Assembly (NCBI RefSeq): GCF_000261685.1
Contig: NZ_AJQE01000249.1
Coordinates: 1 to 38,379 of the forward strand
Direction of reading: 5' to 3'
Origin: Bradyrhizobium genomosp. I (2014)
GTDB taxonomy: Bacteria > Pseudomonadota > Alphaproteobacteria > Rhizobiales > Xanthobacteraceae
Length of the DNA stretch: 38,379 nt
The position numbers and the translations under genes were made by a program. The notes under the pieces are model-generated. The model ran no database searches. It was not told the DNA's origin and worked only from the letters and a program-made list of their open reading frames with translations. Shown here piece by piece: positions 1 to 7,464 of this stretch (position 1 is its first letter; each line of letters opens with the position of its first letter).

Positions 1-1
1 G

Positions 2-439
2 CACCGGCTGCTCCGCGCCGTTGAGGCGGGACAGATGCCGGTCAGCATCGCCGTCATGATCTCGCAAGCACAGGATAACGAGATCCAATCTGTCTTGCAG
101 CAGGCCTACGAGGAACGCCTGCTGCGGGGCCAAAAGCTGCTTGCGGCTAAAAAGCTGATCGAGCAACGCCGCCGCCGCGGAAAAGGCTACAAGACCGGTC
201 CAAGACGAACTGACGGGGCGCCCTTGAGCTCGAATGCGCTCTTGCGCGCCTATCGGCAAGACGTCGACCGCAAGCGCGTGTTGATCCGCAAATCCAACAG
301 CACCAAGGCGCGCCTGATCTTCATCCTCGAAGCCCTACGCAAGCTGTTGGTCGAACCAGAGTTCCTGACAATCTTGGAGGACGAAAGGCTCGATACGTTG
401 CCCAAGAACCTAGCGCTGCGGCTGCATGGGCAGGCTTAA
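2..439 (+). CDS. RepB/ParB-like protein, C-terminal part (5' end outside window)
   Basis: The reading frame is open from base 2, so the first ATG at 35 is probably internal and the gene starts before the window. The visible 145 residues match the C-terminal region of RepB/ParB-type proteins: a PVSIAV helix region followed by a basic, Arg/Lys-rich helical tail. The gene ends three bases before a second, longer ParB-like gene, so the two form one transcription unit. Tandem ParB-like genes of this kind in rhizobia are, as far as I know, usually mobile-element passengers rather than plasmid partition loci. No ParA gene is visible. A role in DNA binding or in helping a recombinase is inference. 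The N-terminal domain cannot be judged here. Confidence 0.7.
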   Translation, partial: HRLLRAVEAGQMPVSIAVMISQAQDNEIQSVLQQAYEERLLRGQKLLAAKKLIEQRRRRGKGYKTGPRRTDGAPLSSNALLRAYRQDVDRKRVLIRKSNSTKARLIFILEALRKLLVEPEFLTILEDERLDTLPKNLALRLHGQA

Positions 440-442
440 GTC

Positions 443-1339
443 ATGGCACGCCGTCCCCATATTTCGGTGCGGATGGGCTTTGAGGAGCGGACCGCCATGG
501 TCCGGCTGGCCGATATTCAGCCCTTAAAGCTCGTGTCCGAGGAGGTGAAGCGTTCGCCAAAGTACCGGCAGATCGCCGCCTCTGTCGGCGAGATCGGGCT
601 GGTCGAGCCGCCTGTGGTCGCCCGGAGCCGCGACACCTCTGGCAAATTCCTGCTTCTGGACGGCCATTTACGCCTGGAGGTTTTGCGAGACCGCGGGCTG
701 CTCGAGGTCGAATGCCTGATCTCAACGGAAGATGAAGCCTTCACCTACAACAAGCGCGTCAACCGCATCGCGATCATCCAAGAGCACCGCATGATCTTAA
801 AGGCGATCGAGAACGGGGTTTCGGAGGGGCGGATTGCCAAGGCGCTGAACGTCGATGTCGGCAGCATTCGCAAGCGCCGCAAACTGCTCGACGGCATCTG
901 CGCTGAGGCCGTCGACCTGCTCAAAGAAAAGCATCTAACCCTCAACTCCTTCTCTGAGCTGCGCAAGCTCGCGCCCTTGCGGCAGATCGAAGCCGCCGAG
1001 CTGATGATCGCGATGAACAACTTCTCGAATAGCTATGTGCGCTCTTTGGTGGCGGCGACCCCGCGCAATCAGCTGGCGGCCGGCTACACCCCACGCGGCC
1101 CCAAGGGCCTGTCGGATGAGCAATTGTCATTGATGGAGCGGGAATCGGCCTCGCTCGCCCGGGAATTCAAAGTGGCTGAACAGACCTACGGCACCGATCA
1201 CCTCGATCTGGTTCTGGCGGTCGGCTTCGTCTCAAAGCTGCTGCGCAACGGCAGAGTGGTCGGCTATCTCGCCAAGCACTTTCAGGAACTGCTGTTTGAA
1301 TTCCAGCGCATCACCGAATCTGAGGCCAATGCTGCTTGA
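443..1339 (+). CDS. ParB N-terminal domain / RepB C-terminal domain protein
   Basis: This is a 298-residue ParB-family protein. The N-terminal ParB fold is seen in the GEIGLVEPPVV segment (residues 50-60) and in DGHLR (about 74-78), which stands where classical ParB proteins have the GERR-type CTP-binding motif. A helix-turn-helix follows at about 125-150 (EGRIAKALNVDVGSIRKRR), then a RepB-like helical C-terminus. The start is an ATG three bases after the preceding gene's stop, so translation is probably coupled. The pair has no parA partner in view and ends 49 bp before a copy of the repeated att-like site. I infer that it belongs to an integrative element whose recombinase lies left of the window. 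Confidence 0.8.
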   Translation: MARRPHISVRMGFEERTAMVRLADIQPLKLVSEEVKRSPKYRQIAASVGEIGLVEPPVVARSRDTSGKFLLLDGHLRLEVLRDRGLLEVECLISTEDEAFTYNKRVNRIAIIQEHRMILKAIENGVSEGRIAKALNVDVGSIRKRRKLLDGICAEAVDLLKEKHLTLNSFSELRKLAPLRQIEAAELMIAMNNFSNSYVRSLVAATPRNQLAAGYTPRGPKGLSDEQLSLMERESASLAREFKVAEQTYGTDHLDLVLAVGFVSKLLRNGRVVGYLAKHFQELLFEFQRITESEANAA

Positions 1340-1373
1340 TCTGCTCAGGCGCAATTGAATCGACTTGGCGGCA

Positions 1374-1416
1374 TTCGCGTATGCGTTGTTATGACATAAA
1401 TCGGCCGTTGACCGAC
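1374..1416 (+). repeat. Att-like repeat, copy 1 (in truncated receiver gene)
   Basis: This is the first of five related sites. TTCG at 1374-1377 is followed ten bases later by GTTATG (1388-1393), then nine bases to GGCC (1403-1406) and GACCGAC (1410-1416). The core contains the palindrome TTATGACATAA. It lies 49 bp after the ParB stop and contains the 3' end of the broken receiver gene read on the minus strand, which makes it a likely recombination junction. Confidence 0.6.
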
Positions 1417-1523
1417 ACGGAGACGAAGCTGACCTGCCCGTCGCTGATGTGCCGACGGAATCTCTGCACGACGAGCTTTTTCACATCCGGATCATCGTCG
1501 ACTACCAGGACGGTAGCGGTCAT
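1389..1523 (-). pseudogene. Truncated response-regulator receiver
   Basis: The frame starts with an ATG overlapping the stop of the upstream receiver (ATGA at 1520-1523). It gives 44 codons beginning TATVLVVDDDPDVKKLVV, a clear start of a CheY-like receiver with the acidic DDD pocket residues. After about codon 34 the resemblance stops, and the frame ends at a TAA inside att-like repeat copy 1. The phospho-acceptor Asp, the Thr and the Lys of a receiver are all missing, so it cannot work as a phosphorelay protein. The cut coincides with the repeat, which suggests that insertion or deletion at that site removed the rest. Confidence 0.7.
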
Positions 1524-1909
1524 GCTGTTTGTCCGAGCCTTGCGTCGATCTCTTGGCGAAGCTGCCCGAAGTCGATCGGCTTGGTCAGCAGGCCCTCCGC
1601 GCCTCGCTCAAGCGCCGTCCGCCGGGTTTCCGCATCGCCATATGCCGTGATCATGATCACTGGGACCTCGGGGCGCTTGGCGCGTAGCTCCGGCAGCATC
1701 TCCAGCCCACTCATTCCGGGCATGTTGATGTCCGACAGGACCAGGACCAGCGAGGGATCACAGACGTCGGAAGCGCGCTTTAGCGCAGCCGGCGCGGAAG
1801 TCGCGAATTCCATCGAAAAGCGGCCGGCGCGCAGCTCGCGCCGAAAATGCTGTCGAAGCAATGTTTCCAAGTCGGGCTCGTCGTCCACAACGAGAATGTA
1901 GACGCTCAA
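1520..1909 (-). CDS. Single-domain response regulator (CheY-like)
   Basis: This 129-residue stand-alone receiver has Asp9/Asp10 in the acidic pocket, phospho-acceptor Asp60 (VLSDINMPG), Thr88 (MITAYGD) and Lys110 (LLTKP), so all catalytic residues are present. There is no output domain. The start codon is TTG at 1909, supported by GGAGG six bases upstream. The gene lies 12 bp behind the histidine kinase and overlaps the truncated second receiver by four bases. The order kinase, receiver, receiver suggests a phosphorelay. The most likely phosphodonor is the adjacent kinase. The downstream partner and output are unknown. Confidence 0.9.
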   Translation of the reverse strand: MSVYILVVDDEPDLETLLRQHFRRELRAGRFSMEFATSAPAALKRASDVCDPSLVLVLSDINMPGMSGLEMLPELRAKRPEVPVIMITAYGDAETRRTALERGAEGLLTKPIDFGQLRQEIDARLGQTA

Positions 1910-1921
1910 CTCCTGCCTCCG

Positions 1922-4900
1922 CTATTGCCTTACCCCGATGCGAGGTAGCGTAATGATGAACTCGGTAAATGCCCCCGGCTCGGTCTCGACGTCGATCCTG
2001 CCGCCGTGTTGTTTCACAACTATGTCGTGGCTCATGGAGAGGCCGAGCCCTGTTCCCTCGCCGGCGGGCTTGGTGGTGAAGAAGGGGTTGAAAATCTTCT
2101 CTCGGACCTCCGCCGGAATCCCGGTGCCATTGTCCCGAATCCTGATCTCGACTTCACTTGCCAGCGCTCTCGTTGTCGCGCTCACGGTCGGCTCAAAGGA
2201 ACCGTCGCTGGCTTCTTTGCGCTTGTACGCCGCATAGAAGCCGTTCGAGATCAAGTTGAGAAGTACCCGCGTGATCTCTTGCGGATAAAGCTCGGCCGTC
2301 CCGGCGCTCGGATCGAGGTCGCGCATGAGGGTGACGTTGAAGTCAGGCTTTTCCGCGCGTGCGCCGTGATATGCAAGGTTGAGGCTTTCGTCGACAATCG
2401 AGTTGATGTCGGTCAGACGACGTTCGCCCGAACCCTCGCGCGAATGCAGCAGCATGTTCTTGACGATGGAATCGGCGCGGTTGCCGTGCTGGACGACCTT
2501 CTCGAAATTGCCCCTCAGCATGTTCACAAGCTCATCGACCTCAGCTCGGATCTTGTCGTCGAGTGCGGCGCTTCCAAGCAGCTCGTCGAGCTCGTCGATC
2601 AATTCGGCAGAGAGCGCAGAGAAGTTGTTAACGAAATTGAGCGGATTCTTGATCTCGTGCGCGATGCCAGCAGTGAGCTGGCCCAGTGAGGCAAGCTTCT
2701 CGGTCTGAACTAGGCGGTCCTGGGCGGCCCGCAATTCATCAAGGGATTTGGCGAGCTCGCGGGTGCGCGCTTGAACCTCCTCGAACAAGCGGACGTTGCC
2801 GAGCGCGATCACCGCCTGATCGGCGAAGGTCTGCAAGAGTGTGATCTGATTGTCGCTGAAGGGCTGCACCTCGGCACGCCGAAGTACGATCGCGCCTATG
2901 CTCTCGCCCTCGCTCATCATCGGCACGGCAAGAAGGGTGCGGCAACCATCCTGCCGCGACATTGCCTGCGCAACAGGAAAGTTCGTACCTTCCTCAGAGA
3001 GGACATCGTGCATGTGGATCGGCACCCTCTCCGCAATCGCGAACCCCGACACGGAGGTGCGGTCGTCGGTCCACGTCTGTGTGCCCATTCCGATCGGCCC
3101 GTGGTGCGCGCGAACGACCAGATCGCATCCCTCCTTTAGGACAAGAACGGCATCATAGGCTTGACAGAGGTCGCAAGCGCTCTCGACGATCGTACGCAAG
3201 ACTGGCTCAACGTCCGTCGGCGAGGAGGCAATCACTTTCAGGATGTTGGCACTTCCAGTCTGATACATCAGTGCCTCGGAAAGGTCGCGCGTCTTCGACT
3301 GCACCTCTTCGAACAGGCGGACGTTTTCGATGGCAATAACGGCTTGGTCGGCGAAAGTGGAGACGAGTTCGACCTGCTTGTCGGTAAACGGCTCAACTAC
3401 CTTGCGAGCCAAAAAGAGCACTCCGATCGGCTCCCCGGAGCGGAGAAGCGGAACTCCGAGCAGCGTGCGATATCCGGCTGCTTGCTGCATTTCCGGATAG
3501 GAATAGTCGGGATCGGCCAAGACATCAGCGATCTGCACCGCATTGCGCGCCAACAGCACCCTTCCGACGAGGCTGCCGCGTCCGGGGCGGAGCCGAACGC
3601 CAGCTGCAATCTTCACCCAATCGACCGAAAAATTGTAGTTGGTTACGTGCTGGAAGCCGTCCGTCTCGTCTTGCCGTGTCATCGCAGCCATATCCGCGTT
3701 ACATAGCTGCGCGGCCGATTCGGTCAGGGTATCGAGTACGGCTTGCAGGTCGAACGCCGAACGACTGATGACTTTGAGTACGTCCGCGGTCGCCGTCTGC
3801 TGTTGCAGTGCCTCCGTGAGATCACGCGTCTTCGCCTGCACTTGTTCGAACAATCTGACGTTCTCGATCGCGATTACCGCTTGGTCAGCGAACGTTGCAA
3901 CCAGTTCAATCTGCTTGTCCTCGAACGAACCGACGGCAAAGCGGAACAGGTTGATGACACCGAAGGAGTGCCCCTCCCGAACGAGCGGGACGCCGATCGC
4001 GGCCCGAAAGCCCATCAGTTTTTGTGCCTGCGGACGACCAAAATCGGCATCAGCGAGAACATCCGGAATCCGAACGGGACGACCTTCAAGAATAGTTCGG
4101 CCAAAAATCGAGCTGCGCTCTGCTCTTGTCGTGTAGGTCTGGAAGTGCTCGATCCATTCGGGTTTGCAGCCATAGGTGGCCGCAAGCCGGTAGCTACCCT
4201 CGTCCTCATAGCGGATCGTTCCGATGTCGGCGTCGCACAGGCGGCAGGCCGACGAGAGCAGGGCATCCAGCACCGTCTGCAGATCGAACGCCGAGCGGCT
4301 GATCACCTTGAGCACGTCGGCGGTGGCGGTCTGATGCTGCAAGGCCTCACTCAACTCACGCGTCCTGGCCCGAAGCTGCTCGAATAGGCGAGCGTTCTCG
4401 ATGGCGATCACGGCTTGGTCGGCGAAAGTCTGCAGCAACTGAACGTGGTGATCCACGAAGGAGCCGACTTCGACTCTCGTCACGCTGATCAACCCGATCG
4501 GCATGCTGTTGCTCATCAAGGGTGTGAACAGCATGCTGCGGAAGCCACGCGCTCGCGCGATCTGCTTGATCTGAGAGTCGGGAAGTGCCTCGATGTCGGC
4601 GATCTGGACCGGTTTGCCGCCCTGAGCGAGCTTGAAGGGCTCAAATCGGGCGACGGGGCTCGGAAATCCGGCCTTCAGCACCTCGTCAGCAGCCGGGCTG
4701 GTTGGCGTGAAGGCCGCAAGATGGGCGACGTCGTCGACGAAGCGAAAGACCGCCGTCGAAAAGCCGCCGATCAGGCGCTTGGCGCTGCTCGCGATGGCAT
4801 CGAAAACCGGCTGCACGTCGGACGGCGAGGCGGCGATCACCTTGAGGATGTCGGCGGTGGCGGTCTGCCGCTCCAGTGCTTCCTTTGTTTCGTTGAACAG

Positions 4901-5530
4901 GTGCGCATTTTCGAGCGCGATCGCCGCCTGGTCGGCAAAGCTCTGCAGCAGCACGAGCTCTTCATCGGAGAACGGCTCGAGTCGGTCGCGATGGACGATC
5001 AGGGATCCGATCGCGCTGCCCTGACTGCGCAGCGGCGTGCCGCACATTGTTCGTGTGCCTGCGGCTCGGGCGTGCGGCAGGCCAGGAAACTCAGCCAGAT
5101 CGGGATCCAGTTTGTCCAGATCCGGCGCATGAATTTGCTGGTTTCGTCCGACCACCGCGCCAGGCATGTTGCGGCCGCCTACCTTTATGGCGGTCAGCGG
5201 TATGGCCTCGCGAATGCGTTGGGCGCTCGCCCCGTAGCGATAGGCTTTTCCCCATTCGCCATTCTCGGCGAGCTGGATCGAGACGCTGGAGGCACCGAAC
5301 AGCCGCGCGGTGGTCTCCGCGATTTGTTCCAGCGCGCTGTCAGCATCGCCGGAGGTACCTGCAATGGTCGCCAGGACCTCCGAACTGGCAGCCTGTCGCT
5401 CGCGCGATTGTGCCAGCTCGCGCTGCAGGCGCTCGGTCTCGGCGGCGCTCGACTTCAGCTTCTGTTCGAGCTCGGCGATCCTACGCGCAAGCTCGGAGTC
5501 CTCGGACAGCACGGGCATCGATAAATCCAT
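1922..5530 (-). CDS. Multi-GAF sensor histidine kinase
   Basis: This is a 1202-residue soluble kinase with no membrane segments. An N-terminal coiled coil (about 10-50) is followed by five GAF domains at roughly 64-207, 237-379, 415-557, 593-736 and 773-911. The GAFs are joined by near-identical linkers ending in FADQAVIAIENVRLFE and starting QTATADVLKVI, evidence of internal duplication. A signalling helix leads to the H-box (AHEIKNPLNF, His958), the N-box (LLNLISNGFYAA, about 1090), the G1 box (DNGTGIP, 1133-1139), the F box (FFTTKP) and the G2 box (GTGLGLS, 1159-1165). No receiver is fused; one is encoded just downstream. GAF ligands are unknown. The ATG start at 5530 is the first available. 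Confidence 0.92.
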   Translation of the reverse strand: MDLSMPVLSEDSELARRIAELEQKLKSSAAETERLQRELAQSRERQAASSEVLATIAGTSGDADSALEQIAETTARLFGASSVSIQLAENGEWGKAYRYGASAQRIREAIPLTAIKVGGRNMPGAVVGRNQQIHAPDLDKLDPDLAEFPGLPHARAAGTRTMCGTPLRSQGSAIGSLIVHRDRLEPFSDEELVLLQSFADQAAIALENAHLFNETKEALERQTATADILKVIAASPSDVQPVFDAIASSAKRLIGGFSTAVFRFVDDVAHLAAFTPTSPAADEVLKAGFPSPVARFEPFKLAQGGKPVQIADIEALPDSQIKQIARARGFRSMLFTPLMSNSMPIGLISVTRVEVGSFVDHHVQLLQTFADQAVIAIENARLFEQLRARTRELSEALQHQTATADVLKVISRSAFDLQTVLDALLSSACRLCDADIGTIRYEDEGSYRLAATYGCKPEWIEHFQTYTTRAERSSIFGRTILEGRPVRIPDVLADADFGRPQAQKLMGFRAAIGVPLVREGHSFGVINLFRFAVGSFEDKQIELVATFADQAVIAIENVRLFEQVQAKTRDLTEALQQQTATADVLKVISRSAFDLQAVLDTLTESAAQLCNADMAAMTRQDETDGFQHVTNYNFSVDWVKIAAGVRLRPGRGSLVGRVLLARNAVQIADVLADPDYSYPEMQQAAGYRTLLGVPLLRSGEPIGVLFLARKVVEPFTDKQVELVSTFADQAVIAIENVRLFEEVQSKTRDLSEALMYQTGSANILKVIASSPTDVEPVLRTIVESACDLCQAYDAVLVLKEGCDLVVRAHHGPIGMGTQTWTDDRTSVSGFAIAERVPIHMHDVLSEEGTNFPVAQAMSRQDGCRTLLAVPMMSEGESIGAIVLRRAEVQPFSDNQITLLQTFADQAVIALGNVRLFEEVQARTRELAKSLDELRAAQDRLVQTEKLASLGQLTAGIAHEIKNPLNFVNNFSALSAELIDELDELLGSAALDDKIRAEVDELVNMLRGNFEKVVQHGNRADSIVKNMLLHSREGSGERRLTDINSIVDESLNLAYHGARAEKPDFNVTLMRDLDPSAGTAELYPQEITRVLLNLISNGFYAAYKRKEASDGSFEPTVSATTRALASEVEIRIRDNGTGIPAEVREKIFNPFFTTKPAGEGTGLGLSMSHDIVVKQHGGRIDVETEPGAFTEFIITLPRIGVRQ

Positions 5531-6180
5531 GTCGCCCGGAGCCTACCGGGCCAAAACCTCACGATTATTCCACCGTCGATCCCGGCCGGCCAGCAATATC
5601 GATGCGGGATTTGGAACAAATCGTCCGAGAAGCATTCAGAAGGCCGCCGGGACAGCTTAGCCCTTGCTGGGCGCGGATTTGCGCCTGTGAGACCTCCGTG
5701 TTTAGAAGCTGGCAGCACCGGCCCAGATCGGCAACAGCATCCCCGCAGGCTGTGGACCGAATTCTCCGGGTTTGTCATCAGCGCGACTATAGCTAGTCTG
5801 GCGCGCCATTGGCGAAAATGGCGGTTGCGAAATCGCTCGTCAGGACACCCACCCCCCGTAGCGCAACTGCTGAGTTGTGACTTTTCGTATGGGTTAAGGG
5901 GTCGGTCGGGCCAGGCTTTGGCGACTTCCAGTCTGCCCTGGCAAGCCGACTTCTCAGTGCCCGCACCGAAACTTCGCGCTCAGACAAGCAGCGCCCCTTG
6001 CAAGTATTATAATTTAGCCAGCCCAACGGCGCGCCAGGCCTCAGCCAATGGCGTGAATACAGCCGGCTCAGAGAGCCAATTCCGGGCTTATGGTGCGCAC
6101 CAAGTTGCATTACCTTCGAAAGCCTCGTCGGTGGCGCGCCCTGTTGTGCAGCGATACAATTCGTCCGGAGAAGGACTGGA
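5531..6180. other. Gene-free divergent intergenic region
   Basis: About 650 bases separate the minus-strand kinase from the plus-strand methyltransferase. I see no convincing gene. An antisense open frame across 5793-6413 runs over the methyltransferase start and looks like a shadow. A TATAAT hexamer at 6008-6013 could be a promoter element for the methyltransferase, but no good -35 box sits at the right distance. Both divergent promoters probably lie here. Confidence 0.4.
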
Positions 6181-7095
6181 ATGATGGAGTCATTGCCCAG
6201 CCGCACCGCACTGGCGACATCGCTGATGAGAGCGTTACATTCGCGGTTCGACCCCTTTCCTCTTTTCGATGACCCCTGGGGCGATCGACTCGTTTCGGAA
6301 GCCGAGCGCGAGAGGATGACCGCGCGAATATTGGCCCGCATGGATGAGGACACGCGTGCCCACGCCCTCCGGAGACCGGCTTCTGTGTTGAACGAATTCC
6401 TGCTGACCAACACCGCCTTGCCAGGGGTGGTGATTCGCTCCCGCTATGCAGAGGATGCGCTGCGCGAGGCGGCAACGAGGGGCATCAAACAATATGTCTT
6501 GATCGGCGCTGGGCTGGACAGTTTCGTGCTTCGCCGCCCTGCTTTTTCCGACGCCCTGACGATCTTCGAGATTGATCATCCGGCGACCCAGACGATGAAG
6601 ATCCAAGGCATCAGGGAATGTGGAATGTCGCTTCCACCGTCCGTGCATTTCGTCGCTGCCGACCTCGCCAACGAGGACCTGGAATCTGTCTTGGATCGCT
6701 CTCGCTTTCGGCCAGGCGAGAAAGCATTCTTTTCGTGGCTGGGCGTTTCGGTGTACCTGACACCCCAGGCCAATCTGACGACCTTGCGTGCGGTGGCAAC
6801 TTGCGGTGCTCCGGGGAGCGAACTTGTGTTCACCTATGTCGATCAAGCTGAGTTCGCCCCGAACGCATCGCGATCAGCGCACGACGAAAATGCCAAGGTG
6901 GTCGCGCAAATCGGCGAGCCCTGGATTTCAGGATTCTATCCCGATGAAATCGCCGACGAACTCGCCCGTGTTGGACTCAATCTGGTCGAAGATCTCGACG
7001 GCAAGGCGATGTGGGAACGCTACCGGGGAGCAAACACCACGCTCGGGCACCCGCCCACGACCTTGCACATAGCCCTAGCGCGCGTGGGTAAGTGA
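6181..7095 (+). CDS. LCM/TIGR00027-type SAM-dependent methyltransferase
   Basis: This 304-residue class I methyltransferase belongs to the leucine carboxyl methyltransferase-like group (PF04072/TIGR00027). N-terminal RTALATSLMRALHSRFDPFPLFDDPWGD matches the family's substrate-lid region. The SAM-binding motif is YVLIGAGLDSF at about 103-113, followed by the acidic FEIDHPATQ at about 127-135. FFSWLGVSVYL (about 181-191) matches the family's conserved motif. The start at 6181 is supported by GGAGAAGG about six bases upstream; a second ATG follows directly. Family members are widespread in actinobacteria and rhizobia and often of unknown substrate, so no specific reaction is claimed. The gene stands alone. 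Confidence 0.88.
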   Translation: MMESLPSRTALATSLMRALHSRFDPFPLFDDPWGDRLVSEAERERMTARILARMDEDTRAHALRRPASVLNEFLLTNTALPGVVIRSRYAEDALREAATRGIKQYVLIGAGLDSFVLRRPAFSDALTIFEIDHPATQTMKIQGIRECGMSLPPSVHFVAADLANEDLESVLDRSRFRPGEKAFFSWLGVSVYLTPQANLTTLRAVATCGAPGSELVFTYVDQAEFAPNASRSAHDENAKVVAQIGEPWISGFYPDEIADELARVGLNLVEDLDGKAMWERYRGANTTLGHPPTTLHIALARVGK

Positions 7096-7464
7096 CAGCC
7101 CATCCCCGAGCACTGTTGAGCGCGGTGCAGATAACCGCTTCGGGTGATCAAGGGCCGCAAACCAGTCCGGCCATACGTCCGCTTTTCGCCCGAAGAGCTG
7201 TCGTCATTCGGATATCCATTGTTATGGAAGAACTAGGCCTGTGGCTGACTAGACGGGTACTCGAAGAGCCCGCCGCACACTGAAGATGCTACGCTCACAT
7301 CGACCGCGACTAGAGTCGTCAATAAGCAAGTGCACGAAGGATCCAATTCCAGACATTCATTATCGAGCGCCCCAATGATGGCGCGGGTTAACTCCCCGCA
7401 CACTCTAAGCATTTGCAGAGAAAGGAGAGCGCCATCAAACTCCCGTCGCACGCGCTTTTCAGCG
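7096..7464. other. Intergenic module boundary
   Basis: This gap of about 370 bases separates the methyltransferase from the convergently oriented STAND gene and holds att-like repeat copy 2 (7207-7249). A 72-codon minus-strand frame with a GTG start (7233-7451) has no visible ribosome site and resembles nothing I recognise, so I do not call it a gene. Confidence 0.4.
7207..7249 (+). repeat. Att-like repeat, copy 2
   Basis: TTCG (7207-7210), ten bases, GTTATG (7221-7226), nine bases, GGCC (7236-7239), three bases, GGCTGAC (7243-7249). Element spacing is identical to copy 1 along the whole 43 bp, and the left arm agrees with copy 1 at 10 of 14 positions. It separates the methyltransferase module from the STAND module. 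Confidence 0.6.

Noticed and set aside
4415..5524. Long plus-strand open frame (369 codons) opposite the kinase gene
   Set aside because: It is antisense to well-conserved GAF domains, has no ribosome site or family resemblance, and is expected from GC-rich codon use.
5793..6413. 206-codon minus-strand frame before and across the methyltransferase start
   Set aside because: It overlaps the clear methyltransferase N-terminus and shows no motif. Its size is within chance for this GC content.
7233..7451. 72-codon cysteine-containing frame downstream of the STAND gene
   Set aside because: GTG start without ribosome site, overlaps repeat copy 2, and resembles nothing known.
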